Source: an uncultured Bacteroidales bacterium | Lineage (GTDB): Bacteria; Bacteroidota; Bacteroidia; Bacteroidales; UBA932 | Assembly (NCBI GenBank): GCA_947179325.1 | Contig: CAMXAU010000013.1 | Span: 1 to 64,000 of the forward strand | Length of the DNA stretch: 64,000 nt | Direction: 5' to 3' | Shown here: piece after piece, positions 8,717-17,380 of the stretch | Layout: each line of letters starts with the position of its first letter | Numbering within the stretch: the stretch's first letter is position 1 | Notes under the pieces: model-generated | Databases searched by the model: none | What the model saw: the letters and a program-made list of their open reading frames with translations, nothing else | Told to the model about the DNA's origin: nothing | Translations under genes and position numbers: made by a program

Positions 8717-10006
8717 TTATTCTATAACTGACTCATATACTTTTTTGACCTTGTAGGCAGCGTTGTTCCACTTGAGGGAATTCACCTCATCGTAGCCGCA
8801 GCGTGCAGCAAGAGTCGAGATTGCCGGATAATTCAGGAGACCATAGATTGCGTCCGACATGGCATCTATATCCCAGAAATCGACCTTGAGGGCATACTTC
8901 AGGACTTCCGCACATCCCGACTGCTTGGAAATCACAGAAGGGACATTGGTCTGCATCGCCTCCAATGGAGATATTCCGAAAGGCTCCGATATTGAAGGCA
9001 TGACATATACATCCGACAGGGCAAACATCTTCTGGACATCAGAGCCACGGAGAAACCCTGTAAAATGGAACCTGTCAGAAATGCCGAGACGGGCCACGTG
9101 GCGGATACATCTGTTCAGCATATCACCGCTGCCGGCCATCACGAAACGGACATCCTTGCACCTCTTCAGCACCTTTGCCGCAGCCTCGATGAAATACTCG
9201 GGCCCCTTCTGGTAGGTAACACGTCCAAGGAATGTGACAACCTTGTCCTTCACGCCTCTCTCGACATGTATATTCTCCCTCCCGCTGAAGTCAACGGCAT
9301 TGTGCACTGTGACCACCTTGTCCGGGGATATCCCGTATTTATTTATGACGATATTCCTGGTCAGGTCACTCACAGCCATCACCTTGTCGGCTGCCTCCAT
9401 GCCCTTCTTCTCAAGTTCAAACACCCTTGTGTCAATCTTGTCGTCGCTTGCGCGGTCAAACGAAGTGGCATGCACATGTATGACAAGCGGCTTGCCTGTA
9501 AGCTGCTTTGCTGCGATTCCGGCAAGATATGTAAGCCAGTCATGGGCGTGTATGACATCTATCTCGTCCTTATGCTGCAGGGCAATCGTTGCACCTACCA
9601 TTGCGTAGCGTGCGACCTCCTCCATAAGGTTAGCCCCGTATTTTCCTGAGAACTTGTATTTCTGTCCGTACTGCACACGGAAACTCTTGACCTGCCTCTT
9701 CCTCTCCTCCTCAACCATGGATGTGAACTCCTGCGGATCGACATACGGGATCATGTTTGACCCTATATGCACAAAACTCACCTTGCCAAGGAACTCGTCT
9801 ACACTTTCCGTCACAGTGTCCACAGGGACATCGCTCGCATTGATTATCTTCACCGCGCTCTGATCTTCGTCTCCAGAAGCGGAAGGCATGACAAAAAGTA
9901 CATCCACATCATTGGCTGCCAAGCCCTTCGTCATACCATAGCAAGCTGTACCAAGTCCACCGGCGATATGAGGCGGGAACTCCCATCCGAACATCAGAAC
10001 TTTCAT
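8717..10006 (-). CDS. GT4-family glycosyltransferase (glycogen-synthase-like)
   Basis: A 429-aa GT-B fold transferase. The N terminus MKVLMFGWEFPPHIAGGLG matches starch/glycogen-synthase-type donors, HAHDWLTYLAG (about residue 150) is the middle motif, and the C-terminal nucleotide-sugar site reads SISEPFGISPLEAM near residue 342, with two Glu spaced by seven. In Bacteroidales this gene is commonly found beside the debranching enzyme and the GH57 gene, as here. Likely elongates alpha-1,4-glucan from a nucleotide sugar. It overlaps the debranching gene by 4 bp (ATGA), indicating translational coupling. A second elongating transferase next to the GT3-like fusion is noteworthy, and its exact acceptor is unknown. 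Confidence 0.88.
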   Translation of the reverse strand: MKVLMFGWEFPPHIAGGLGTACYGMTKGLAANDVDVLFVMPSASGDEDQSAVKIINASDVPVDTVTESVDEFLGKVSFVHIGSNMIPYVDPQEFTSMVEEERKRQVKSFRVQYGQKYKFSGKYGANLMEEVARYAMVGATIALQHKDEIDVIHAHDWLTYLAGIAAKQLTGKPLVIHVHATSFDRASDDKIDTRVFELEKKGMEAADKVMAVSDLTRNIVINKYGISPDKVVTVHNAVDFSGRENIHVERGVKDKVVTFLGRVTYQKGPEYFIEAAAKVLKRCKDVRFVMAGSGDMLNRCIRHVARLGISDRFHFTGFLRGSDVQKMFALSDVYVMPSISEPFGISPLEAMQTNVPSVISKQSGCAEVLKYALKVDFWDIDAMSDAIYGLLNYPAISTLAARCGYDEVNSLKWNNAAYKVKKVYESVIE

Positions 10007-11946
10007 TTCTTTTCCTCCTTGTATTTATTCATAAGATAATCCACCCTGAGCAGTGCTGCCGTACTGCATGCGCTTGAAATCGCCCCGTGCGGCTCATGCG
10101 GAGGGTCCCCGTCATAAAGTTCAGAGAATACGCCTACGCCATGCTTGCTGATATCCTCATAGAAGCCTTCCGTCAGATACTCGGCCTTCTTGTAGAATGT
10201 TGAACCGATCATCTTGAAGCAGATGTCGACATAAGGTCCAAGGAGCATAGGGAATGCACATCCGTTATGGTAGGCAAGGTCCCTGTCTGCCTGGGAGCCT
10301 TCATATACGCCCTTATATTTTGTATTCCTTGGTGAAAGCGAACGGATTCCGCGCTTTGTGATAAGTTCGTTATTTATAGTCATTATGACTTCGGACTTCA
10401 CCTCGTCCTCCACAGGGGAATAGTCAAGGCAGATTGCGAATAGCTGGTTTGGCCTAACATCCAGGTTCTGGCCGTTCCAGTCCACATAGTCCGCAAGATA
10501 TCCGCATTCAGCATTCCAGAAAGTCGGCTGGAAGTTGGCCAGGACAAGGTCTCTCACAGAAGACCACTGCTGCACAAATGCCCTCCCTTTCGGTCCGCCG
10601 TATCTTGCCTCCATGTCTATTGCAAAGCAGAGCGCATTATACCAGAAGGCATTGAGCTCCACCTGATATCCCGGCCTTTCGTTGACAGGATGTCCTTCAA
10701 CATATGTATTCATCCATGAAAGTGCAGTCCAGTCCATCTGAGCCCACAGGAGCCCGTTCGGATGCATTGCGACCTCTTTCCGGCGCCCTGGGGCATAGCT
10801 TTCTATAATCCCCTTGAGCGTCTCGCCGTATTTCTTCCAGACTTTCCTTTCATCCGCGCCGAAATGTATATACTGCTGTATAGTGTCAGTCAGGCGGAGA
10901 GGGGACTCCACCTGGGTCGTCCTGTGGAAGAGCCTTTCCTGCTCATCTGCGATAAGGCTGTCAAGGATTTTCTCAAATTCAGACGAATCACCGTCAGCAT
11001 AAAGGGTAAGTCCAGGAAGAGAGATGACAGTCTCGCGGAGAAGACCGGTCTCAAGCCATGAGAACCCGGCTGTGATCCGCTCCTTCCCTCCTCTGCTGCA
11101 TTTCAGGAGGTCAGCATTGCGCACAAGGAGGTCGTGGTTGCTTGAGATGTTGCCCATCTTCTTCACGATATCCTCGAATTTCCTCTTGAGAGTCTTCTGG
11201 CTGACCTCGTTTACAGATGCCGAGAGCACAACAGACTCGCCCGGCTTCAGGTCAATTGAGAATTCCCCGGGGACAAACAGGTCCTCAGTGCAGTCAAACC
11301 CTCTGCGGTACTCATCAGAATAGGTTATGCCATTGTACCAGTAAGGAGCCTGCTTGAAAGACGGTTTGCCGCTGAGCTGGAGATTCAGGTCAGGGAAGCC
11401 CTCATACATCCTGTATGCCATGCCCCCGGCAATCTCCCTTCCTGCGAGATTTGCCTCAGGATTCTGTCGGGTCAGGCTATGCACATTCCTGAATGCCAGG
11501 AAAGGCTTGAGCTTGAGGGTTGCCTTCATAGGGGCCTTGACAAGCGTATACTTGACAAGCACCTGGTCGTTGTCCGGAACCATGAGGATAGTCTTGCTGA
11601 ACAGGATTTCACCTACCTTGTAGACAATTTCAGGAGCATGGTCGGCATCAAAGTCCACGATGTACTTATGCCCCCTCGGTTCATATACATCGCCATAGCA
11701 GTGGATTCCAAGGTTAAACTGCTTGCCTCCCATGACAATGCTCTCGTCCACTGAAGACAGCAGCATATACTTTCCTCCACCGAAGTTGTCTATCGGTACA
11801 GCAAGAAGTCCATGGTAGCGTCTTGTATTGCAAGTGACTATTGAAGTATTGCAATATGCACCTGTCTTGTTCGCGGAAATTATCTCACGCTTCAGCGAAT
11901 ATTCCAGGTTTACAAGTTCGGACTTGTTGAATTTAAGAAAAGCCAT
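10003..11946 (-). CDS. Glycogen debranching enzyme (amylo-alpha-1,6-glucosidase)
   Basis: A 647-aa protein with the bacterial debranching architecture: an N-terminal beta-rich domain (about residues 15-270, with NTRRYHGLLAVP near 45) and a C-terminal (alpha/alpha)6 glucosidase domain, GH133-like (about 280-640), with YADGDSSE, MNTYVEGHPVNERPGYQVELNAFWYNAL and the acid-rich end PHEPHGAISSACS. It removes alpha-1,6-linked glucose stubs from limit dextrin left by phosphorylase. I place the start at ATG 11946 (MAFLKFNKSE), 11 codons inside the longest frame, matching relatives. It lies 51 bp after glgB and overlaps the GT4 gene by 4 bp. Confidence 0.92.
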   Translation of the reverse strand: MAFLKFNKSELVNLEYSLKREIISANKTGAYCNTSIVTCNTRRYHGLLAVPIDNFGGGKYMLLSSVDESIVMGGKQFNLGIHCYGDVYEPRGHKYIVDFDADHAPEIVYKVGEILFSKTILMVPDNDQVLVKYTLVKAPMKATLKLKPFLAFRNVHSLTRQNPEANLAGREIAGGMAYRMYEGFPDLNLQLSGKPSFKQAPYWYNGITYSDEYRRGFDCTEDLFVPGEFSIDLKPGESVVLSASVNEVSQKTLKRKFEDIVKKMGNISSNHDLLVRNADLLKCSRGGKERITAGFSWLETGLLRETVISLPGLTLYADGDSSEFEKILDSLIADEQERLFHRTTQVESPLRLTDTIQQYIHFGADERKVWKKYGETLKGIIESYAPGRRKEVAMHPNGLLWAQMDWTALSWMNTYVEGHPVNERPGYQVELNAFWYNALCFAIDMEARYGGPKGRAFVQQWSSVRDLVLANFQPTFWNAECGYLADYVDWNGQNLDVRPNQLFAICLDYSPVEDEVKSEVIMTINNELITKRGIRSLSPRNTKYKGVYEGSQADRDLAYHNGCAFPMLLGPYVDICFKMIGSTFYKKAEYLTEGFYEDISKHGVGVFSELYDGDPPHEPHGAISSACSTAALLRVDYLMNKYKEEKK

Positions 11947-11997
11947 ACTTGATATATATTTTAAAATTTCACAAAACAATCTTGGTTATCAGTCTAT

Positions 11998-14028
11998 CTA
12001 ATCTATTTTTCTCAATACGACAGCACAACGGCTCGGAAGATACAGGAAAAGCGTATCATCGTATTTCTGGTCCCCGTTATGGGATTTTTCATGGACTGTC
12101 AGATGGTCTTCTCCATTCCGCAGCCTTGAAAATCCATTGAACTCCGGTTCATCTGTATCCAGTATTGAAACATATTTTCCCGCCGGTGCGGCAAAGCCAT
12201 AATCCGAAAATGATTCTGACGGGTTGAAATTGAACGCAAAGATACAATTTATTCTTTTGAAAATCAGAATTTTTTTGAGTTCATCCTGGACCATAAGCTC
12301 AGGCCGTCCGTCAAAAATGCCCTCTGAGCGGCAAAGAGCCGTCATTTCACGGTCAAATGCATTTAAATAACTATACCTCAGATAATCAGGTTTCATGAGC
12401 GACCATTGCCTGCGGGCATATCTATATGACCATCCGTTTCCCTCCCTCGGGAAGTCTATCCACTCTGGATGCCCGAACTCGTTCCCCATGAAAGTCAGAT
12501 ACCCGTCACCTGCCGTGGCCATTGTGACAAGCCGTATCATCTTATGGAGAGCCATCCCCCTGTCCACTACCGGAGAGATGGAATCAACATTCATTGAAGT
12601 GTACATCTCCTTATCCATCAGACGGAACATGATGGTCTTGTCCCCGACCATGGCCTGATCATGGCATTCAGCGTAGCTTATTGTCTTCTCATCGGAACGT
12701 TTATTGGTAAGCTGCCACCAGATCTCGCCCATGCTCCATTTCTCGTCAGGAAGCGTCTTGATCCATTTGATCCAGTTGTCCGCAACTCCCATGCTCATCC
12801 TGAAGTCGAAGCCGACTCCGCCTTTCTCAAAAGGCGCGGCAAGACCGGCCATTCCGCTGACATCCTCAGCAATTGTAAACGCATCCGGATTCAGTTCACG
12901 GACAAGCATATTCGCAAGTGCCAGATATGCAACCGCATTCTCATCGACACCTTTATTGAAATAATTGTCATATCCGGCAAAATCCTTCCCGAGCCCATGG
13001 TCCCAATACAGCATGCTTGTCACTCCGTCGAAGCGGAATCCGTCCAGATGGTACTCCTCCATCCAGAACTTGCAGTTTGACAGCAGGAACATCTTCGTCT
13101 CATGCTTTTCATAGTTGAAGCATCTCGACCCCCATGCAGGATGCCGTCCCTGCCAGCCGGTGTAGAAATACAGGTCCTCCCTGCCGTCAAAGCGTCCAAG
13201 CCCTTCAGCCTCATTGTCAACTGAATGCGAATGTACTATATCCATGACAACAGCGATCCCCATCCCGTGGGCGTCATCAACAAGACGCTTGAACTCATCC
13301 GGAGTTCCGAAACGTGAGCTGAGCGCAAAGAAATTCGAGACCTGGTACCCGAACGACCCGTAATATGGATGCTCCTGTAGAGCCATTATCTGGATAGTAT
13401 CATACCCAAGGTCCTTGACATGCGGAAGCACGTCTCTGCGGAACTCTTCAAACGAAGCGACCTTCTCCTCTTCCGAACTCATCCCTATATGGCATTCATA
13501 TATAAGCGGATGCGGGCGTCTTCCCGGGCCGCTGTTCCTCCAGGCGTAAGGCTCCGACGGGTCCCACACCTCGGCACAGAATGTCTTTGTCTCCGGATCC
13601 TGGACGGCCCTCGTAAGATAGGCAGGGAGCCGCTCCCCGCCCCCGCCCGGCCATTCGATGTATAGCTTATAGAGGGTACCGTGGGAAAGAAACATGGATG
13701 GAAGGGATATTTCCCAGTTGCCATTCCCGACAGGATGCAGAAGATATGCATCCGAACGTTTCCAGTTGTTGAAGTCGCCTATAAGATGGATCCTTGTCGC
13801 ATTAGGCGCCCATTCCCTGAACACCCACGAGCCGTCTTCCATCCTGTGAAGGCCGTAATATAGATGGTTATTTATCCCGGAGGACAGCCTTCCGTCATCT
13901 CCGGCAAGCCTTTTCCTCTCGTTCAGTATATGTTCATGACGTGCATCTATGGACGCCTTGTACGGTTTCAGCCAAGGGTCCTCGTCATAAATCATTTTCC
14001 CTTCTTCGATATCCTTTTCCTCCATCAT
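11998..14028 (-). CDS. glgB: 1,4-alpha-glucan branching enzyme
   Basis: A 676-aa GH13 branching enzyme of the eukaryote-like type. An N-terminal CBM48 segment (about residues 55-150, with FREWAPNATRIHLIGDFNNW) precedes the TIM barrel. Catalytic motifs: DIVHSHSVDN, GFRFDGVTSM (nucleophile Asp334), AEDVSG (acid/base Glu388) and AECHDQA. The C-terminal beta domain ends with FNFNPSESFSDY. It forms alpha-1,6 branch points in glycogen. It starts the glycogen part of the minus-strand run, 20 bp after xseB, and no separate promoter is evident, so glycogen genes may be read through from xseA. Confidence 0.95.
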   Translation of the reverse strand: MMEEKDIEEGKMIYDEDPWLKPYKASIDARHEHILNERKRLAGDDGRLSSGINNHLYYGLHRMEDGSWVFREWAPNATRIHLIGDFNNWKRSDAYLLHPVGNGNWEISLPSMFLSHGTLYKLYIEWPGGGGERLPAYLTRAVQDPETKTFCAEVWDPSEPYAWRNSGPGRRPHPLIYECHIGMSSEEEKVASFEEFRRDVLPHVKDLGYDTIQIMALQEHPYYGSFGYQVSNFFALSSRFGTPDEFKRLVDDAHGMGIAVVMDIVHSHSVDNEAEGLGRFDGREDLYFYTGWQGRHPAWGSRCFNYEKHETKMFLLSNCKFWMEEYHLDGFRFDGVTSMLYWDHGLGKDFAGYDNYFNKGVDENAVAYLALANMLVRELNPDAFTIAEDVSGMAGLAAPFEKGGVGFDFRMSMGVADNWIKWIKTLPDEKWSMGEIWWQLTNKRSDEKTISYAECHDQAMVGDKTIMFRLMDKEMYTSMNVDSISPVVDRGMALHKMIRLVTMATAGDGYLTFMGNEFGHPEWIDFPREGNGWSYRYARRQWSLMKPDYLRYSYLNAFDREMTALCRSEGIFDGRPELMVQDELKKILIFKRINCIFAFNFNPSESFSDYGFAAPAGKYVSILDTDEPEFNGFSRLRNGEDHLTVHEKSHNGDQKYDDTLFLYLPSRCAVVLRKID

Positions 14029-14048
14029 GTATCCTATTATATAATATG

Positions 14049-14240
14049 TTAAATATCCTCATCAAATGAGTCCAGGCGTTCACGCGCACTGCGAAGATAA
14101 GCCCTGCATGCCTTTATCAGTTCATCCGAACGCCTGATATATGAATCTATGTCATCTATACCTGTCGCCGGGTCCTCGGCTTTTGCCGCAATCCTCTCCA
14201 GTTCCGCTACCGCCTCCGCATAGTCAAATATTCCATCCAT
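14049..14240 (-). CDS. xseB: Exodeoxyribonuclease VII small subunit
   Basis: A 63-aa helical protein: DYAEAVAELERIAAKAED near the N terminus and DDIDSYIRRSDELIKACRAYL in the middle match XseB, the small subunit that with XseA degrades single-stranded DNA into oligonucleotides. The longest frame begins inside xseA at 14306; I prefer the ATG at 14240 because it starts the conserved region, is preceded by an AAGGAAA ribosome-binding-like sequence, and leaves a 28-bp gap after xseA. The small size is normal for the family. Confidence 0.9.
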   Translation of the reverse strand: MDGIFDYAEAVAELERIAAKAEDPATGIDDIDSYIRRSDELIKACRAYLRSARERLDSFDEDI

Positions 14241-14268
14241 CTCTATTTCCTTAATGAAATCAATAACA

Positions 14269-15396
14269 TCAATCAGGCCATCCTGGTCCCAGGACATCCT
14301 CCACAATACATTTCAGCAGCCCGTCGGCAAACATCAGCGAGACATGGTCTCCCGCCTTTTGCCCGGCTGCCGCCTTCATCGCAACTCCTTTCCCGTCCAG
14401 GGCAAGCACATATCCACGCGAGAGGATGTTCCTCGGGTCGGCTCCCTTTATCCTTGCCTCCAGAAGATTCACCCTGTTCTCCATCAGGCCTATCTTCCCC
14501 GCAAAGGCGAGCCTGAGCCTTGAAGCAAAGTCAAGCAGGCCCGCATCCTCGTCTGCATACCACCCGATAATCTCATCCGCAAGGGCCGTAGGTGTCTTTA
14601 AAAAAGAAAAGGCCACCATGTCACATACATGATAGTCCTGGTCGTGTCCTATTGCAGTAAATACCGGAATCGGGAACTGGGCGACATGCGAGCAAAGCTC
14701 ATAGTCATCATAGCAGGCGAGGTCCAGCCTGGATCCTCCTCCCCTCAATATAAGGGTCAGGTCGAAATCATCAGCAGAGGAGGCGACGGCATCCAATGCC
14801 GAGACTATCGACTCCGGGGAGCCAGCACCCTGCATAAGCGCAGGGAAAAGGACCGTATCGAAGGTAAAGCCATATGGATTCTCATGCAGATGGCGCATGA
14901 AATCCCTGTATCCGGCCGCATCCTCAGCAGATATGACTGCAAACCTTCGCGGAAGCGGCGGGGAGTCAAGGGTCTTCTGGAGGTCCAGCAGCCCTTCCGA
15001 CCTGAGGCGCTCTATTGTCTGCTGCCTCACCCTTTCCTTCTCACCCAGTGAAAATTCGGGGTCGATATCACTGATTGACAGCGAGAAGCCGTAGAGCTGG
15101 CTATATGTGACCTGTACACAGACAAGCACAGCCATGCCCTCAGACAGGGCAGTGCCCGTAACGGACTCAAAATACGGGGCTATAAACCGGTACTTCGAAC
15201 TCCATATCACAGCCTGTGCCTTTGCCACGAGACCTGTTTCATCACTCTGGGACAATTCGAGATAGCAATGGCCGCCCGGCCTTGCCTTCAATGCACTGAT
15301 CTCGGCACGTAGCCAGATCCTGGACGGGAAAAGGCCTTCTATCCCTGATTTCAGCCTTGACTGAAGTTCGAATAGACTTACAAATTCCTTTTCCAT
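14269..15396 (-). CDS. xseA: Exodeoxyribonuclease VII large subunit
   Basis: A 375-aa catalytic subunit of exonuclease VII. The N-terminal OB-fold domain (about residues 5-95, WLRAEISALKARPGGHCYLEL) is followed by the nuclease domain with FAVISAEDAAGYRDF, the conserved LILRGGGSRLDLACYDD and FTAIGHDQDYHVCDMVA motifs, then a coiled segment and a short C-terminal domain with GYVLALDGKGVAMK. Somewhat shorter than the E. coli enzyme because the coiled coil is compact, as in other Bacteroidota. Start chosen at ATG 15396 (MEKEFVSLFELQ) rather than nine codons earlier. It heads the run that continues into xseB and the glycogen genes. Confidence 0.94.
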   Translation of the reverse strand: MEKEFVSLFELQSRLKSGIEGLFPSRIWLRAEISALKARPGGHCYLELSQSDETGLVAKAQAVIWSSKYRFIAPYFESVTGTALSEGMAVLVCVQVTYSQLYGFSLSISDIDPEFSLGEKERVRQQTIERLRSEGLLDLQKTLDSPPLPRRFAVISAEDAAGYRDFMRHLHENPYGFTFDTVLFPALMQGAGSPESIVSALDAVASSADDFDLTLILRGGGSRLDLACYDDYELCSHVAQFPIPVFTAIGHDQDYHVCDMVAFSFLKTPTALADEIIGWYADEDAGLLDFASRLRLAFAGKIGLMENRVNLLEARIKGADPRNILSRGYVLALDGKGVAMKAAAGQKAGDHVSLMFADGLLKCIVEDVLGPGWPD

Positions 15397-15422
15397 AATG
15401 CATAACAGCTTTTGAAGCGTCA

Positions 15423-15430
15423 CAAATTTA
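15423..15430 (-). promoter_or_regulatory. Putative -7 box for xseA
   Basis: TAAATTTG on the minus strand fits TAnnTTTG. No clean TTTG is found 19-21 bases upstream. The start of xseA is 27 bases away, so the leader would be about 20 bases. This may drive xseA, xseB and the whole glycogen cluster. Confidence 0.45.
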
Positions 15431-15483
15431 TAAATTATTTTTAATAAAATCTATCCTCTATCCTTTTTTTGCCTTTTTTCGAC

Positions 15484-15491
15484 TATCTTTG
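15484..15491 (+). promoter_or_regulatory. Putative -7 box for engB
   Basis: TATCTTTG fits TAnnTTTG. A TTTG at 15468-15471 is too close (12 bases) to be an ideal -33 element. It lies 30 bases before the chosen ATG at 15522 and divergently faces the xseA box. Confidence 0.5.
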
Positions 15492-15521
15492 CCGACTGAT
15501 TAACACAATATGTATTGTCAG

Positions 15522-16124
15522 ATGAAGATTACAGAAGCAATATTCGCAGGCAGCAGCACAAGAGTTTCAGAGAAGCCGAAACAGAAGTTTCCTGAATTCG
15601 CCTTCATCGGACGCTCTAATGTAGGAAAGTCCTCCCTGATCAACACGCTCACCGGAAACAGGAAGCTCGCAAAGACATCGAGCAGCCCGGGAAAGACACA
15701 GCTGGTCAACCACTTCCTCATCAACAGGAACTGGTATCTGGTTGACCTTCCGGGTTATGGATATGCCAAGCTGTCCAGGACAGGAAAGCAGAAGATAGAG
15801 CAGGTGATACGGAATTACCTGAACTTTTCCGGGGAGATGGTAATGCTTTTCGTGCTGATTGACTGCAGGCATGACCTTATCAAGACAGACATGGATTTCC
15901 TTGACGAGCTGGGAACAGGCAACATACCTTTCGCCATAATATTCACCAAGGCCGACAAGCTCGGCAGCGAGACAAGGGAGAAGCAGATCGGAAGGATCAA
16001 GGAACAGATACTTGAACACTGGGAGGAGCTGCCGCCCGTCTTTGTCAGTTCGTCACAGACAGGATTAGGCAGAGAGGAGATCCTGGACTATATAGGAAGC
16101 ATTCTGGAAAACGCAACAAACTAA
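15522..16124 (+). CDS. engB: Ribosome-biogenesis GTPase EngB (YsxC/YihA)
   Basis: A 200-aa GTPase needed for assembly of the large ribosomal subunit. G motifs: GRSNVGKSSL (G1), TSSSPGKTQL (G2), DLPGYGYAK (G3), FTKADKL (G4) and VSSSQTGLG (G5), in the spacing usual for the EngB family, whose members are about 200 aa. An ATG four codons earlier (15510) is possible; I chose MKITEAIF because the conserved region begins there. First gene of a plus-strand run engB-prs-small membrane protein-der with gaps of only 4-12 bp. Confidence 0.95.
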   Translation: MKITEAIFAGSSTRVSEKPKQKFPEFAFIGRSNVGKSSLINTLTGNRKLAKTSSSPGKTQLVNHFLINRNWYLVDLPGYGYAKLSRTGKQKIEQVIRNYLNFSGEMVMLFVLIDCRHDLIKTDMDFLDELGTGNIPFAIIFTKADKLGSETREKQIGRIKEQILEHWEELPPVFVSSSQTGLGREEILDYIGSILENATN

Positions 16125-16136
16125 TCTCTATATACG

Positions 16137-17087
16137 ATGAACAACGAACACAAGATGAAAGTATTTGCCTGCAGAAGCTCAAGGCCTTTTGCAGAAAAGA
16201 TAGCAAAATCACTTGGGATAGACCTCGGGGAGTCTGATGTATTGACATTCAGCGACGGAGAATTCCAGCCTTCATTCAATGAGAGCGTGAGGGGCGCAAC
16301 GGTATTCATCGTCCAGTCGACATTCCCTCCTGTTGACAACCTGTTCGAGCTGCTGCTGATGATTGACGCGGCAAAGAGGGCTTCAGCCTATTCCGTGATT
16401 GCCGTCATGCCGTATTTCGGATGGGCGAGACAGGACCGCAAGGACAAGCCGAGGGTATCCATAGGGGCGAAGCTTGTAGCGAATGTGCTCCATGCTGCCG
16501 GATGCGACAGGGTGATGACATGCGACCTGCATGCCGACCAGATACAGGGATTCTTCGACTTCCCTGTAGACCATATATACGCAAGCACAATCTTCCTTCC
16601 TTACCTCAGGGACCTCAAATTCGACAACATAGCCATTGCTGCACCTGACATGGGAGGCGCGAAGAGGGCAAACGCATACGCACGCTACCTGCAATGCCCG
16701 GTAATCATCTGCCACAAGTCACGCGAAAGGGCCAATGTAGTAGGCTCCATCACTGCGATAGGCGACGTGGAGGGCAAGAATGTCATAATCGTGGACGACA
16801 TGATAGACACTGCCGGAACGCTGACGAAGGCAGCCAATGTGCTAAAGGAGATGGGCGCCGCAAGCGTAAGGGCATGCGCGACACACGCTGTCTTCAGCGG
16901 AAACGCGTATGAGCGCATTGCCGAGTCATCCCTTGAGGAAGTGATTGTCTCTGACACCATTCCGCTGTCAGACGACCCGGAGAAGGACAAGAGCAAGATC
17001 ACGGTGCTTTCCATGGCGGAGACCTTTGCCTCAATAATCGAGAAAGTATACAACTACGAGCCTATAAGCCCGAACTTCATCAATTGA
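16137..17087 (+). CDS. prs: Ribose-phosphate pyrophosphokinase
   Basis: A 316-aa enzyme making PRPP from ribose 5-phosphate and ATP, feeding purine, pyrimidine, His, Trp and NAD synthesis. Seen: FSDGEFQPSFNESVRG, the flexible-loop MPYFGWARQDRKDKPRVSI split motif, CDLHADQIQGFF, and the PRPP-binding IIVDDMIDTAGT near residue 220. Length is normal. Two starts are possible, MNNEHKMK at 16137 or the internal ATG at 16155; the first is 12 bp after engB. Transcribed with engB and der. Confidence 0.96.
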   Translation: MNNEHKMKVFACRSSRPFAEKIAKSLGIDLGESDVLTFSDGEFQPSFNESVRGATVFIVQSTFPPVDNLFELLLMIDAAKRASAYSVIAVMPYFGWARQDRKDKPRVSIGAKLVANVLHAAGCDRVMTCDLHADQIQGFFDFPVDHIYASTIFLPYLRDLKFDNIAIAAPDMGGAKRANAYARYLQCPVIICHKSRERANVVGSITAIGDVEGKNVIIVDDMIDTAGTLTKAANVLKEMGAASVRACATHAVFSGNAYERIAESSLEEVIVSDTIPLSDDPEKDKSKITVLSMAETFASIIEKVYNYEPISPNFIN

Positions 17088-17091
17088 CGAC

Positions 17092-17370
17092 ATGGAGATC
17101 CTCTTTGCTGCCATATTGCTTGTAGGCCTATGCGTCATAGGACTGTGCTTCAACATCATATTCCGCAAGGACGGCAGATTCCCGGACACGGAGATCAGCC
17201 ACAACAAGGAAATGAGGAAGAGGGGGATAGTCTGCGCAAAGGAAGATGAGCTGAGGATATGGGGCAGGAAAAACGGAAAAGATAATCCCACATGCAGCGA
17301 CCTCGGATGCGGGGACTGCCGGGGATGTGAAATTTTGACTGAGAAAAGTTCCCGTGAGGGGAACGGATAA
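17092..17370 (+). CDS. Small single-pass membrane protein, Cys-rich tail
   Basis: A 92-aa protein of unknown function. One N-terminal membrane segment (about residues 4-24, ILFAAILLVGLCVIGLCF), then a basic stretch with FPDTEISHNKEMRKRGI, then a C-terminal cluster CSDLGCGDCRGCE with four cysteines, which could bind a metal. I recall short proteins with the same FP-T-IS-NK-MR--GI core next to der or related genes in other Bacteroidales, where they are labelled as membrane or secreted proteins. The 4-bp and 10-bp gaps to prs and der indicate co-transcription. No function is proposed. Confidence 0.75.
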   Translation: MEILFAAILLVGLCVIGLCFNIIFRKDGRFPDTEISHNKEMRKRGIVCAKEDELRIWGRKNGKDNPTCSDLGCGDCRGCEILTEKSSREGNG

Positions 17371-17380
17371 AATATAGAAT

